Shown: positions 25,611-32,717 of the stretch, in pieces
Layout of the letters: each line of letters starts with the position of its first letter
How positions within the stretch are numbered: position 1 is the first letter of the stretch
DNA from: Muribaculaceae bacterium
GTDB lineage: Bacteria > Bacteroidota > Bacteroidia > Bacteroidales > Muribaculaceae
DNA length: 55,319 nt
Assembly: GCA_009775125.1 (NCBI GenBank)
Contig: VSPD01000015.1
Coordinates: 1 to 55,319, forward strand
Direction of reading: 5' to 3'
The notes under the pieces: model-generated
What the model was told of the DNA's origin: nothing
The model's input: only the letters and a program-made list of their open reading frames with translations
The model's database searches: none
Program-made: the position numbers and the translations under genes

Positions 25611-26458
25611 GTTACGTTCGGACGGTGACGGGCACTAAGCCAGAGGCGGCGTTCGCGCTGGGCCTCGGCCTTGGTGTCGCTGTTGAAATATGTGTTTGAG
25701 AAAAGTTCGTAGATATACTCCACGGCCACATCCGACGGATGCTTCATGTCGGCGGCGTAGAAGCGGTAGTCGCGCAGGTCGTCGAGCAGGGTCTCGTAGG
25801 CCGGGAAGTAGGTCACGCGCGGGTCGTCGATGCTGTCGATGGCAAGCAGCAGCGTGGCTTTCGACAGCTGGTTGGCGTGGAGGCCGTCGGCGGTGTGGCG
25901 TATGGGGCTTACGGTGAATATCACCTTGGTGATGGTTTCGGGAATGATGGACAGTATCTCGCCTATGGCGTCGGCGGTGCGGTCCACGCTCAGCCGCTCG
26001 CGCTTGAAGAACGAGGCCGGGAATTTGTGGCAGTTGCCCACGGCCGCCCCGGTGTCGGCGCGGTAGTAGACATAGGCCGAGCCGAGGGTCACGATCAGCG
26101 TCGTGGCCTGCTCGTAGAGGAAGTCGGCAAACGGGTCAAGGGCCTCGTCGACGCGGCTGTCGAGGGCATACTCGTCGTCGGCCGTGAAGCGCGTGGCATA
26201 TGACAGGCAATGCACCTTGGCGTCGGGGCCTATCACATAGTCGTCGCGCCGGCGTCCCATCACAGCGTCGCGCAGGCAGCGGAGCACCGACTCGGGGTTG
26301 TAGAGCGGTCCCATCGGATTGTGCGTCACCATGAAGCCGTCGCGGTCGAGCAACGCGCCCACCTCGTCGGTGAAGCACGACCCGAGCATCACGATTCCGT
26401 CGCCGTGCGAAATCTCGAACGGCGCCCTCGGCACGCTTATTTCTGTGCGAAAATTCAT
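25607..26458 (-). CDS. GSCFA domain protein (SGNH-like hydrolase family)
   Basis: The 283-residue protein carries the family-defining LGSCFTDEVG motif (residues 25-34) and the later GSAYVYY, TVSPIRHT and DMKHPSDVA segments of the GSCFA family, which is distantly related to SGNH/GDSL esterases. The Ser in GSCF would be the nucleophile and the HPSD region the Asp/His site (inference). No signal peptide is present, so it is cytosolic. Location directly before the MurF-Alr fusion with a 4-bp ATGA overlap is typical for Bacteroidales and points to a role linked to envelope synthesis, but no reaction is established. The start at 26458 lies 67 bp after the PorE-like stop across a 9-bp tandem array. 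Confidence 0.88.
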   Translation of the reverse strand: MNFRTEISVPRAPFEISHGDGIVMLGSCFTDEVGALLDRDGFMVTHNPMGPLYNPESVLRCLRDAVMGRRRDDYVIGPDAKVHCLSYATRFTADDEYALDSRVDEALDPFADFLYEQATTLIVTLGSAYVYYRADTGAAVGNCHKFPASFFKRERLSVDRTADAIGEILSIIPETITKVIFTVSPIRHTADGLHANQLSKATLLLAIDSIDDPRVTYFPAYETLLDDLRDYRFYAADMKHPSDVAVEYIYELFSNTYFNSDTKAEAQRERRLWLSARHRPNVT

Positions 26459-26484
26459 CTTAATTAATGACTAATGATTAATTT

Positions 26485-26525
26485 TTAAAGTCTTTAAAGT
26501 CTTTAAGGTCCTTAAAGTCCTTAAC
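26485..26525. repeat. 9-bp tandem array (TTTAAAGTC)n
   Basis: Four and a half units of nine bases (TTTAAAGTC, TTTAAAGTC, TTTAAGGTC, CTTAAAGTC, CTTAA) fill the spacer between the PorE-like gene and the GSCFA gene. Confidence 0.85.
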
Positions 26526-28505
26526 TTAGTACATTTTATAGTCGATGGAGAGCACCTGGAATTCGGTGCGGCGGTTGATTTGGTCGGCCTCCTCTTGCAG
26601 GTCGGGGTCGTCGAGGGCGAGGATATATTCCTCGGTGAGCACGTCGCCCTCCTTGAAGGCCGGGTGCTCGCGGGCAAGACGCTTCGTTATGGTCTTGGGG
26701 CGCGACTCGCCGTAGCCCTGCGATTGCAGGCGGTCGGCCTTGATGCCGGCCGAGATAAGATAGTCGATAACGGAGCGGGCGCGGCGCGACGACAGGTTTA
26801 TGTTGTATTCGTCCGAGCCGTGGCGGTCGGTGTGCGACGCCATCTCGATGGTCACGTTGGGATTGTCGCGTAGCACCTGCACAAGTTCGTCGAGCGCGGT
26901 CTTCGATTCGGGGCGCAGCGTGGCGCGGTCGAAATCGTAGAAGATGTTCTCAATCACCACCGGCTTGTTTATCGAGGCAAGGATAAAGTCGATGCCATAT
27001 TCGGCGTCGGTCTCCGTGGTGTCCGACGTGAACTCCTGGCGCGAGTTGAGGAAGCCGCGCGCGCCGGCCAGCATCACATAGCTCACGCCGCGGTCGAGCG
27101 GAAACGAGAACGAGCCGTCGTCTTTGGCCACCTGCTTTTGGTTGGAGCCGTCGTTGCCCACGATGCGTATCACGGCGTTGGGGATAGGCTCGTCGTCGCG
27201 GTCGACAACCCAGCCCGATATGTTGATTTTCAGTTCCGGCAACTCGAATTGCAGGATATGGTCGTAGCCGCGGGCGTCGCCGCGGTTCGAGCTCAGAAAA
27301 CCCGACTCGCCCTCGCCGAAGGTGATGCCGAAATCGTCGGCCGACGAGTTTATCGGCAGGCCCATGTTGGTCACGTTCCAGCCGCCCGAGCGCGTCATTT
27401 CGGCGCGGTATATGTCGAGGCCTCCGTAGCCGGGACGGCCGTTCGACGAGAAATACATCACCGAGTCGGTGCGCATGTAAGGAAACACCTCGTCGCCCGG
27501 CGTGTTTATCCACTCGCCCAAGTTTTCGAGCGAGCCGGCGCGCTCTTTCAGGTTGATGCGCCACAGGTCCTTGCCTCCGGAGCCGCCCGGCATGTCGGAA
27601 CTGAAATAGAGCCAAGTGCCGTCGGGCGACACCGCCGGGTGGCCGTAGCTCGACAGCGTGTCGGCCGTGATTTCAAATTTCACGGGCGCGCTCCACGAGG
27701 CGTCGCTGCGCTGCGAGGTATAGATTTCCACGCCCGTATTGGAGTTGGGCGACCGCCGCGCTTTGGTAAGGTACATCGTGGTGCCGTCGGGCGAGAACGA
27801 CACTATGCCCTCGTCGTATTCCGAGTTCAGCTCGCCCTCCACGGCCTCGGGCCGCTGCCACTCGCCGCGCTCGTTCTTGCGCATCACCCATATGTCGCCG
27901 TTCTTCATGCCCGTTATCTCGCTCTTGCGCGTGCCCGTGGCTTTCTCGTTGGTGGTGGTGAAATACAGCTGGTCGAGCGAGCGGTCGAGATACATGGGCG
28001 CGTAGTCGGCGCGGCGCGAGTTCGCCGGCTTGAACGTGCGCACCACATAGCGCGAGCCGGGACGCTTCTCTGCCGCCGTGCGCGCTCCCGAGAGGCCCTC
28101 CTCGGCCAGCTCGTTCAACGCGGCCGACTTCGAGCCCGAGGCCAGGAAAGCCTCATACTCCTTTATCGCCGCCGCATATTTGCCCTCGGCGTGCAGGCTC
28201 TGCGCCAGGTGCAGGTGAATCAGCGAGTCGGTCTGCCCGTAGCGCAGCGCATTCTGGTAAGCCGCCGACGCACGCGCGTTTTGCGACAGCTTGCGGTGAC
28301 ATTCCGCCATCTTGTAGGCCACCTCTCCGCGCAGAGGACGCTCCTCGCGCTTGGTGAGCTTATTGTACACCTTGCGGTAAGTCTTCGACGCGTCGAAATA
28401 CTCTCCGCGCGCCATCTGCTCGTCGGCCGTGGCCAGCTTCGGGCCTCCGCATCCGGCAAGCACGGCCGCCGCCATACACATTATTATAATATATATCGTC
28501 TTCAT
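26526..28505 (-). CDS. PorE-like lipoprotein: TPR, beta-propeller, carboxypeptidase-regulatory-like and OmpA domains
   Basis: The 659-residue lipoprotein (lipobox LAGC, Cys19) has TPR-like helices (about 25-145), a PD40/WD40-type propeller (about 165-430, with FSPDGTTMYLT, VSPDGTWLYFSS and YFSSNGRPGYGGLDIY), a small beta domain (about 433-510, NISGWVVDRDDEPIPNA) and a C-terminal OmpA peptidoglycan-binding domain (FYDFDRATLRPES, ASHTDRHGSDEYN, LSSRRARSV). This exact order is that of Porphyromonas PorE, a type IX secretion component anchored to peptidoglycan. Other Bacteroidetes proteins share the layout, so the T9SS role is inference. It heads a minus-strand run with GSCFA, MurF-Alr and LigA, giving an envelope context. 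Confidence 0.85.
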   Translation of the reverse strand: MKTIYIIIMCMAAAVLAGCGGPKLATADEQMARGEYFDASKTYRKVYNKLTKREERPLRGEVAYKMAECHRKLSQNARASAAYQNALRYGQTDSLIHLHLAQSLHAEGKYAAAIKEYEAFLASGSKSAALNELAEEGLSGARTAAEKRPGSRYVVRTFKPANSRRADYAPMYLDRSLDQLYFTTTNEKATGTRKSEITGMKNGDIWVMRKNERGEWQRPEAVEGELNSEYDEGIVSFSPDGTTMYLTKARRSPNSNTGVEIYTSQRSDASWSAPVKFEITADTLSSYGHPAVSPDGTWLYFSSDMPGGSGGKDLWRINLKERAGSLENLGEWINTPGDEVFPYMRTDSVMYFSSNGRPGYGGLDIYRAEMTRSGGWNVTNMGLPINSSADDFGITFGEGESGFLSSNRGDARGYDHILQFELPELKINISGWVVDRDDEPIPNAVIRIVGNDGSNQKQVAKDDGSFSFPLDRGVSYVMLAGARGFLNSRQEFTSDTTETDAEYGIDFILASINKPVVIENIFYDFDRATLRPESKTALDELVQVLRDNPNVTIEMASHTDRHGSDEYNINLSSRRARSVIDYLISAGIKADRLQSQGYGESRPKTITKRLAREHPAFKEGDVLTEEYILALDDPDLQEEADQINRRTEFQVLSIDYKMY

Positions 28506-28555
28506 ATCACTATAACGTCCTTTCTCCTCAAAAATTGCCCCGCCAGCGGTTTGTT

Positions 28556-28892
28556 AAGAGTGTGGCTCTGCCACACCGTGTTTTATAGCCATTCTTACCC
28601 CACGGCTAAAGCCGGGGGTTACCTGAAAGATTGTCGCTCTGCGACAACTCCCGCAGCAAGCAACCTTTTTGCGTCTCTCGGTATCACCTTCGCACGTTCT
28701 CTCGATATCGTGTCTAATATCGCTGTCGGCGGTCGCAGAGCGACCGTTCTCAGCCTTGTATATATATTCGACAGGTATGTGTGACGTATCGCTGTCGGCG
28801 GTCGCAGAGCGACCGTCTTTTAGGTAACCCCCGGCTTCAGCCGTGGGGCGGTATGCTGCATATGGCTGCGGTGTGGCATAGCCACACTCTTT
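28556..28892. repeat. Palindromic repeat module without transposase (two inverted units)
   Basis: Left unit 28556-28647 and right unit about 28793-28892 are inverted copies. Each holds three hairpins: GTGTGGctctgCCACAC, CCCCACGGCTAAAGCCGGGG and TTGTCGCTCTGCGACAA or its variant GGTCGCAGAGCGACC. Between them GCTGTCGGCGGTCGCAGAGC occurs twice, 69 bp apart. The module fills the gap between the PorE-like gene and the transposase. Confidence 0.85.
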
Positions 28893-28896
28893 CAGT

Positions 28897-29340
28897 TTAC
28901 CATTCCTCATATTCCGATTCAGATAGCCCATTCTCTAAAAGAAGATTTTTAAACTCATCTTTTGTGGAAAAAGTTTGGTGATGCTGTTCCTGGTTGATGA
29001 TATAATTTCGTATCATATCAATTTCCCTATAACTTAAAGAAAATACGCCATATCCCTTATTCCACCCTTTGAAACCGGGAAAATCCTCACTGTGCTTGAA
29101 CGCGGAAGATGTTGCCCCCTTTATAGCCTTTACAATATCGGAGATTTTGTCAGACGATTTGGATTCAAGAAGGATGTGGATATGGTCTAAATATGAGTTT
29201 ATCCGTAGAAGATGCCACCCATAGGTCTTGCACATTTCAAAAATATACGCAAACATCAGCGCCTTCTTGTCCTGAGGAATAGAAGGCTCGCTTTTATACG
29301 TGCGGAATACTATATGATAGTACAGTTTGGTGTAACTCAT
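28897..29340 (-). CDS. IS200/RAYT-type Y1 transposase
   Basis: The 147-residue single-strand transposase belongs to the Y1 (HUH) family. It keeps the metal-binding HUH motif (DHIHILLE, His53 and His55) and the catalytic helix RNYIINQEQHH with Tyr113 and Gln117, plus the WNKGYGVFSLS segment typical of IS200/REP-associated transposases. All catalytic residues are present, so it may be active. Immediately on both sides lie palindromic units in inverted orientation (28793-28892 and 29354-29446), which also occur as a transposase-free pair at 28556-28892. This is the arrangement of a RAYT with its REP sequences or of an IS200 with non-autonomous relatives. AT-richness of the gene (about 40 % GC by eye) contrasts with the GC-rich neighbours and suggests transfer. 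Confidence 0.88.
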   Translation of the reverse strand: MSYTKLYYHIVFRTYKSEPSIPQDKKALMFAYIFEMCKTYGWHLLRINSYLDHIHILLESKSSDKISDIVKAIKGATSSAFKHSEDFPGFKGWNKGYGVFSLSYREIDMIRNYIINQEQHHQTFSTKDEFKNLLLENGLSESEYEEW

Positions 29341-29446
29341 ATTTACTATATTTAAGAGTGTGGCTCTGCCACACCGGGTTTGATAGCCATTCTTACCCCA
29401 CGGCTAAAGCCGGGGGTTACCTGAAAGATTGTCGCTCTGCGACAAC
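28897..29446 (-). mobile_element. Putative IS200/RAYT unit
   Basis: Transposase gene plus the palindromic unit 29354-29446 on its 5' side; the matching inverted unit on the 3' side ends at 28892. Exact element ends cannot be set from one sequence. Confidence 0.6.
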
Positions 29447-29862
29447 CAATTAATATCAGGCGGTATTTCTCAATAGTCCATACGCATGTCCCGGCGTAGA
29501 GAGGGTTAGGCTGATAGAAGTTACAGGTTGTCGCATAGCTTCTGTCTTGCCGGCGTCTTTGCTTATCGGTAGGCGTATCCGGGCAGGCGGTCGCAGAGCT
29601 GCGGTCTTGCCGGCGTCTTTGCTTATCGGTAGGCGTATCCGGGCAGTCGGTCGCAGAGCCACGGTCTTGCCGGTTGCCTTGTTTATTGGTGGATGTATCC
29701 GGGCGGGCGGTCGCAGAGCTTCTGTCTTGCCGGCGTCTTTGATTATGGGTGAGCGTATCCGGGCAGGCGGTCGCAGAGCGACCGTCTTTTAGGTAACCCC
29801 CGGCTTCAGCCGTGGGGTGATATGCGGGATAAACGGGCGGTGTGGCAGAGCCACACTCTTGA
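29354..29862. repeat. Second palindromic repeat module enclosing a 60-bp tandem array
   Basis: The left unit 29354-29446 and the right unit about 29770-29862 are inverted copies of the same three-hairpin unit as 28556-28892. Between them lies a tandem array with exact 60-bp period (29530-29769). Long frames run through this module only because the period is a multiple of three; I do not regard them as genes. Confidence 0.88.
29530..29769. repeat. 60-bp tandem array, four copies
   Basis: Each copy carries GTCGCAGAGC (first: GTCGCATAGC), CTTGCCGGCGTCTTTG or a variant, and GTATCCGGGC. Copies begin at 29530, 29590, 29650 and 29710. The GTCGCAGAGC part is one arm of the third hairpin of the flanking units; its complementary arm is degraded inside the array and intact only at the right end. 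Confidence 0.92.
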
Positions 29863-29931
29863 TGTCTGCCTGGATGCATGTAGAGATTCTTCTTTTTCTG
29901 CAAAATTAATCATTTTTCGGCGTGAAAGTGT

Positions 29932-29939
29932 TATATTTG
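29932..29939 (+). promoter_or_regulatory. Probable -7 box of engB
   Basis: TATATTTG matches TAnnTTTG and lies 18 bp upstream of the engB start. No exact TTTG is found 19-21 bp further up; the region there is a T-run. Confidence 0.5.
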
Positions 29940-29956
29940 CAAAAAATACATCAAAA

Positions 29957-30580
29957 ATGATTGTCAACTCCGCACGTTTCCTCGTAAGTTCTCCCGACGT
30001 GAGCCGCATACCGGCTTCGGTCGTCAACCGTCACGAATATGCTTTCATCGGCCGCTCTAATGTGGGCAAATCGTCGCTTATCAATATGCTTGTGGGCAAA
30101 AAAGGCATGGCCATGACATCGGCCACCCCCGGCAAGACCATGCTCATCAACCATTTCCTCGTAAACGACTCCTGGTATATCGTCGACCTCCCCGGCTACG
30201 GCTACGCCCAGCGTTCGAAAACCGACCGCGCCAAGCTCGAGAAGATGATAAAGTCATACATCCTCGGGCGCATGCAGATGACCAACCTGTTCCTGCTCAT
30301 CGACTCGCGCCACAAGCCCCAGCGCATCGACATGGAGTTCATGCAGTGGCTCGGCGAGAACGGCGTGCCGTTCAGCATCGTCTTTACCAAGCTCGACAAG
30401 ATGGGCCCCGTGGCCGGCAAAAAGCAGGTGGCCGAGTATTGCGAGGCTCTGCTCGAGCAGTGGGAGGAGCTGCCCCCGGTCTTCGTGTCGTCGGCCACCG
30501 ACGGCCGCGGCCGCGATGAAATCCTCGACTATATCGAACAACTCAATCGCCTGCCGCTCGAACCTTCCGACCCTGCATAG
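29957..30580 (+). CDS. engB: Ribosome biogenesis GTPase EngB/YihA
   Basis: The 207-residue TRAFAC-class GTPase is needed for assembly of the large ribosomal subunit. All GTP-binding motifs are seen: G1 GRSNVGKS (32-39), the switch region TSATPGKT, G3 DLPGYGYA, G4 TKLD and G5 SSATDG. I chose the ATG at 29957 because it follows the -7 box and aligns with the short family N-terminus; the open frame upstream to 29822 runs through repeat DNA. Length fits EngB. A 51-residue reading frame follows 37 bp later in the same direction. Confidence 0.95.
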   Translation: MIVNSARFLVSSPDVSRIPASVVNRHEYAFIGRSNVGKSSLINMLVGKKGMAMTSATPGKTMLINHFLVNDSWYIVDLPGYGYAQRSKTDRAKLEKMIKSYILGRMQMTNLFLLIDSRHKPQRIDMEFMQWLGENGVPFSIVFTKLDKMGPVAGKKQVAEYCEALLEQWEELPPVFVSSATDGRGRDEILDYIEQLNRLPLEPSDPA

Positions 30581-30617
30581 CGTTTTTTAAGCATACAACT
30601 TTTAAAACGTACCGATT

Positions 30618-30773
30618 ATGAAATGCAAGGATAAGAAAACAGCGGCCGAGGTAAAGGCCGAACAGCAATTTCCCGGCGTAGCCGTCGACCGTGCCGACTG
30701 CGACAAGACAACGCCCGCCGAAGTAAAGGCCGACACCCGCGCCCTCAACAACAACCCCCGCAACTCCGACTGA
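30618..30773 (+). CDS. Small hypothetical protein (51 aa)
   Basis: A 51-residue frame starts at ATG 30618 and ends at TGA 30771-30773, 37 bp behind engB. The protein is highly charged (MKCKDKKTAAEVKAEQQ) with an internal echo (AEVKAEQ and AEVKADT) and ends in ALNNNPRNSD. Codon use follows the GC-rich genes around it and the frame lies outside repeat DNA, which favours a real gene. I recognise no domain and cannot name a function. The two cysteines could bind metal, but nothing more supports that. Co-transcription with engB is likely from spacing. Confidence 0.6.
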   Translation: MKCKDKKTAAEVKAEQQFPGVAVDRADCDKTTPAEVKADTRALNNNPRNSD

Positions 30774-30778
30774 ACCAC

Positions 30779-31068
30779 AAATCAGTTAGGAACGCGAGCC
30801 TCCGGCTTGCGAAAGAACCGCAAATTTCGCAAATTACACAAATTAATCTTTCACGTTAATGTCCGCGAATGATCCGTTAATTTTTGATTAATGAACAATT
30901 CACGGGCATTAACGCTTAAAAGCAAATCAGTTAGGAACGCGAGCCTCCGGCTTGCGAAAGAACCGCAAATTTCGCAAATTACACAGATTAATCTTTCACG
31001 TTAATGTCCGCGAATGATTCGTTAATTTTTGATTAATGAGTAATTCACGGGCATTAACGCTAAAATAA
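30779..31068 (+). repeat. 145-bp direct tandem duplication of R2-R5-R4
   Basis: The gap 30774-31172 holds two nearly identical 145-bp units starting at 30779 and 30924. Each has an R2 hairpin (AACGCGAGCCTCCGGCTTGC), an R5 tract (CGCAAATTTCGCAAATTAC) and an R4 palindrome. No gene is seen. A further R5 tract (31080-31135) leads to the next promoter. Confidence 0.9.
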
Positions 31069-31145
31069 ACACTAATCTGCGAATTTTTTGCGAAATTCTT
31101 GTAATTTGCGAAATTTGCGGTTAATTTTGCGGTTAAATTAGCGGT

Positions 31146-31153
31146 TATATTTG
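31146..31153 (+). promoter_or_regulatory. Probable -7 box of the CPBP gene
   Basis: TATATTTG, 19 bp before the start at 31173. TTTG occurs at 16- and 28-bp spacing but not at the ideal distance. Confidence 0.45.
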
Positions 31154-31172
31154 CCGGATAAATTCATTCATT

Positions 31173-32009
31173 ATGCAATTGTCTCTTACTTTGGGCCGCC
31201 GCCTGTGGCTGCTTGGCTGCATCGTCATGGTGGCCTTCGTCTTTGTGTCGATAATCTCCGGATTGGTCGGAGCCCGCGTCGGCCTCACCTCCGCCACCGC
31301 GCGTATCCTCACCGTGGTGCAAGACGTGGTGGTGTTTATCCTCCCCGCCGTGGCCACGGCTATGCTCGTCACCCGCCGCCCGGCCACCCTCCTTGCCATC
31401 GACCGTAAGCCCCGCCTCGGCTTCACCCTCCTTGCCATTGCCACCCTCATCGTGGCCGTACCCGCCATGAACGCCGTCATCGCCCTCAACGAGGCCATGC
31501 CCCTGCCCGACGCCATGGCCGACAGCCTGCTCGCCATGGAGGCTCAGGCCGACGCCATGATCGCCATGCTCGTAGGCCCCCACACCGTGCCCAATCTCAT
31601 CGTGGGCATCCTCATCGTGGGAGTCTTCGCCGGCCTCAGCGAGGAAATCCTTTTCCGCGGAGCCTTCCAGCGTCTGCTCTCCACCGGAGGCCTGTCGGCC
31701 CATGCCGCCATCTGGACAGCCGCCGCCGTGTTCAGCCTCGTGCACATGGAAATCCTCGGCTTCCTGCCCCGTATGCTCCTCGGCGCCTACTTCGGCTACG
31801 CCCTGGTGTGGGGTCGTTCGCTCTGGACGCCCGTAATCCTCCACGCCGTCAACAACAGCCTCTACGTCGCCGCCTCCTGGGCCGGTATCGCCGCCATCGA
31901 CACCCTCGGCGCCGACCTCGCCGCTCCCTCCTCCCTGCTCATTCTCGCCGCCTCCGTCATCCTCACCGCCCTTGGCCTGCGCACCCTCCGCCGCATGTCC
32001 CAATCGTAA
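31173..32009 (+). CDS. CPBP family intramembrane glutamic/metallo endopeptidase
   Basis: The 278-residue integral membrane protein belongs to the CPBP (CAAX protease and bacteriocin-processing, Abi) family. About seven hydrophobic helices are visible. The three conserved motifs are present: EEILFR with Glu157-Glu158 and Arg162, FSLVH with His191, and HAVNN with His224 and Asn227/228. Family members cleave membrane or prenylated proteins, or protect against bacteriocins; the substrate here is unknown. It stands alone, with repeats on both sides and an R6 terminator-like inverted repeat after it. The gene is unusually rich in C (GCC, CTC, ATC codons). Confidence 0.9.
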   Translation: MQLSLTLGRRLWLLGCIVMVAFVFVSIISGLVGARVGLTSATARILTVVQDVVVFILPAVATAMLVTRRPATLLAIDRKPRLGFTLLAIATLIVAVPAMNAVIALNEAMPLPDAMADSLLAMEAQADAMIAMLVGPHTVPNLIVGILIVGVFAGLSEEILFRGAFQRLLSTGGLSAHAAIWTAAAVFSLVHMEILGFLPRMLLGAYFGYALVWGRSLWTPVILHAVNNSLYVAASWAGIAAIDTLGADLAAPSSLLILAASVILTALGLRTLRRMSQS

Positions 32010-32041
32010 AGACCGCAGAAGCCGAAATAGTAAAGAGAAAT

Positions 32042-32104
32042 AATAAAGACAGGAGAACAAGAGAAACAAGAGGTTTTAAAATTCTGTTCTCCTGTTCTCC
32101 TGTC
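32042..32104 (+). terminator. R6 inverted repeat behind the CPBP gene
   Basis: AGACAGGAGAACA on the left and TGTTCTCCTGTCT on the right form a long stem with a loop containing TTTTAAAA. It may terminate transcription but lacks a strong T-run. Confidence 0.6.
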
Positions 32105-32467
32105 TACTAATCAAAAATTAACGGCTCATTCGCGGGCATTAACGTAAAAATTAATTGTGAAATCCGTTCACGGCGAAGCCGTGTCGCTTGATGTTAACCC
32201 CGCATGGCCGGCGTAGCCGACATGCGGGGTAGCGCATATCCACAACACCGGCACTGCGAAGCTGTGCCTCGCGCCAAAATCACCATATATAGCATCTGCG
32301 AGGCACACGCTTCGCGGTGCTTCCCATCCATCCCGACCAAACCCCGCATGTCGGCTGCGCCTCCATACGGGGTTAACCAAGGAGCCACGGCTTCGCCGTG
32401 CAGTACTTGCGAAACCTTGCTTAATCAAAAAATTAACGGCTCATTCGCGGGCATTAACGTAAAAATT
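32105..32467 (-). repeat. R3 composite element flanked by direct R4 copies
   Basis: In the 708-bp gap 32010-32717 an R3 element lies in the opposite orientation to the copy at 11175. R4 copies occur at both ends in the same direction (about 32107-32152 and 32420-32465). Inside are CACGGCGAAGCCGTG, the CCCCGCATGGCCGGCGTAGCC hairpin, the large GCACTGCGAAGC.../...GCTTCGCGGTGC hairpin and CACGGCTTCGCCGTG. R5 tracts follow up to about 32585. Confidence 0.85.
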
Positions 32468-32610
32468 AATTTGTGCAATCCGAGCAATTTGTGAGATTTG
32501 TGGTTTCCCTACTCGGAAAAAACAATTTTGTGCGATTTGCCGTGCTGATATGCGAAATTCTTGTTATTTGTGCATTTTGTGGTTCAAATTGAAAATTTTT
32601 CGTTAAAAAG

Positions 32611-32642
32611 TTTGGTAAATTGATTTTTTGCTTATACCTTTG
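32611..32642 (+). promoter_or_regulatory. sigma-ABfr-type promoter for the secreted protein at 32718
   Basis: TTTG (32611-32614), 20-bp spacer, TACCTTTG (32635-32642). It implies a 5' leader of about 70 nt. Confidence 0.8.
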
Positions 32643-32717
32643 CCTTATCTATTCCCCATGCCTCAATAGGTACGCTTCAAAAACAAAAGCTATCAACCAC
32701 TAACAAACTTAAAAAGT

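Noticed and set aside
29530..29769. Possible CRISPR array
   Set aside because: The 60-bp copies are contiguous and the whole unit is repeated; there are no unique spacers and no cas genes.
29352..29903. 183-residue minus-strand reading frame with repeated DTPTDKQRRRQDRS
   Set aside because: It runs exactly through the palindromic module and the 60-bp array; a period divisible by three keeps any frame open. The same peptide type (AEAGGYLKDGRSAT) appears in the module at 28554-28931.
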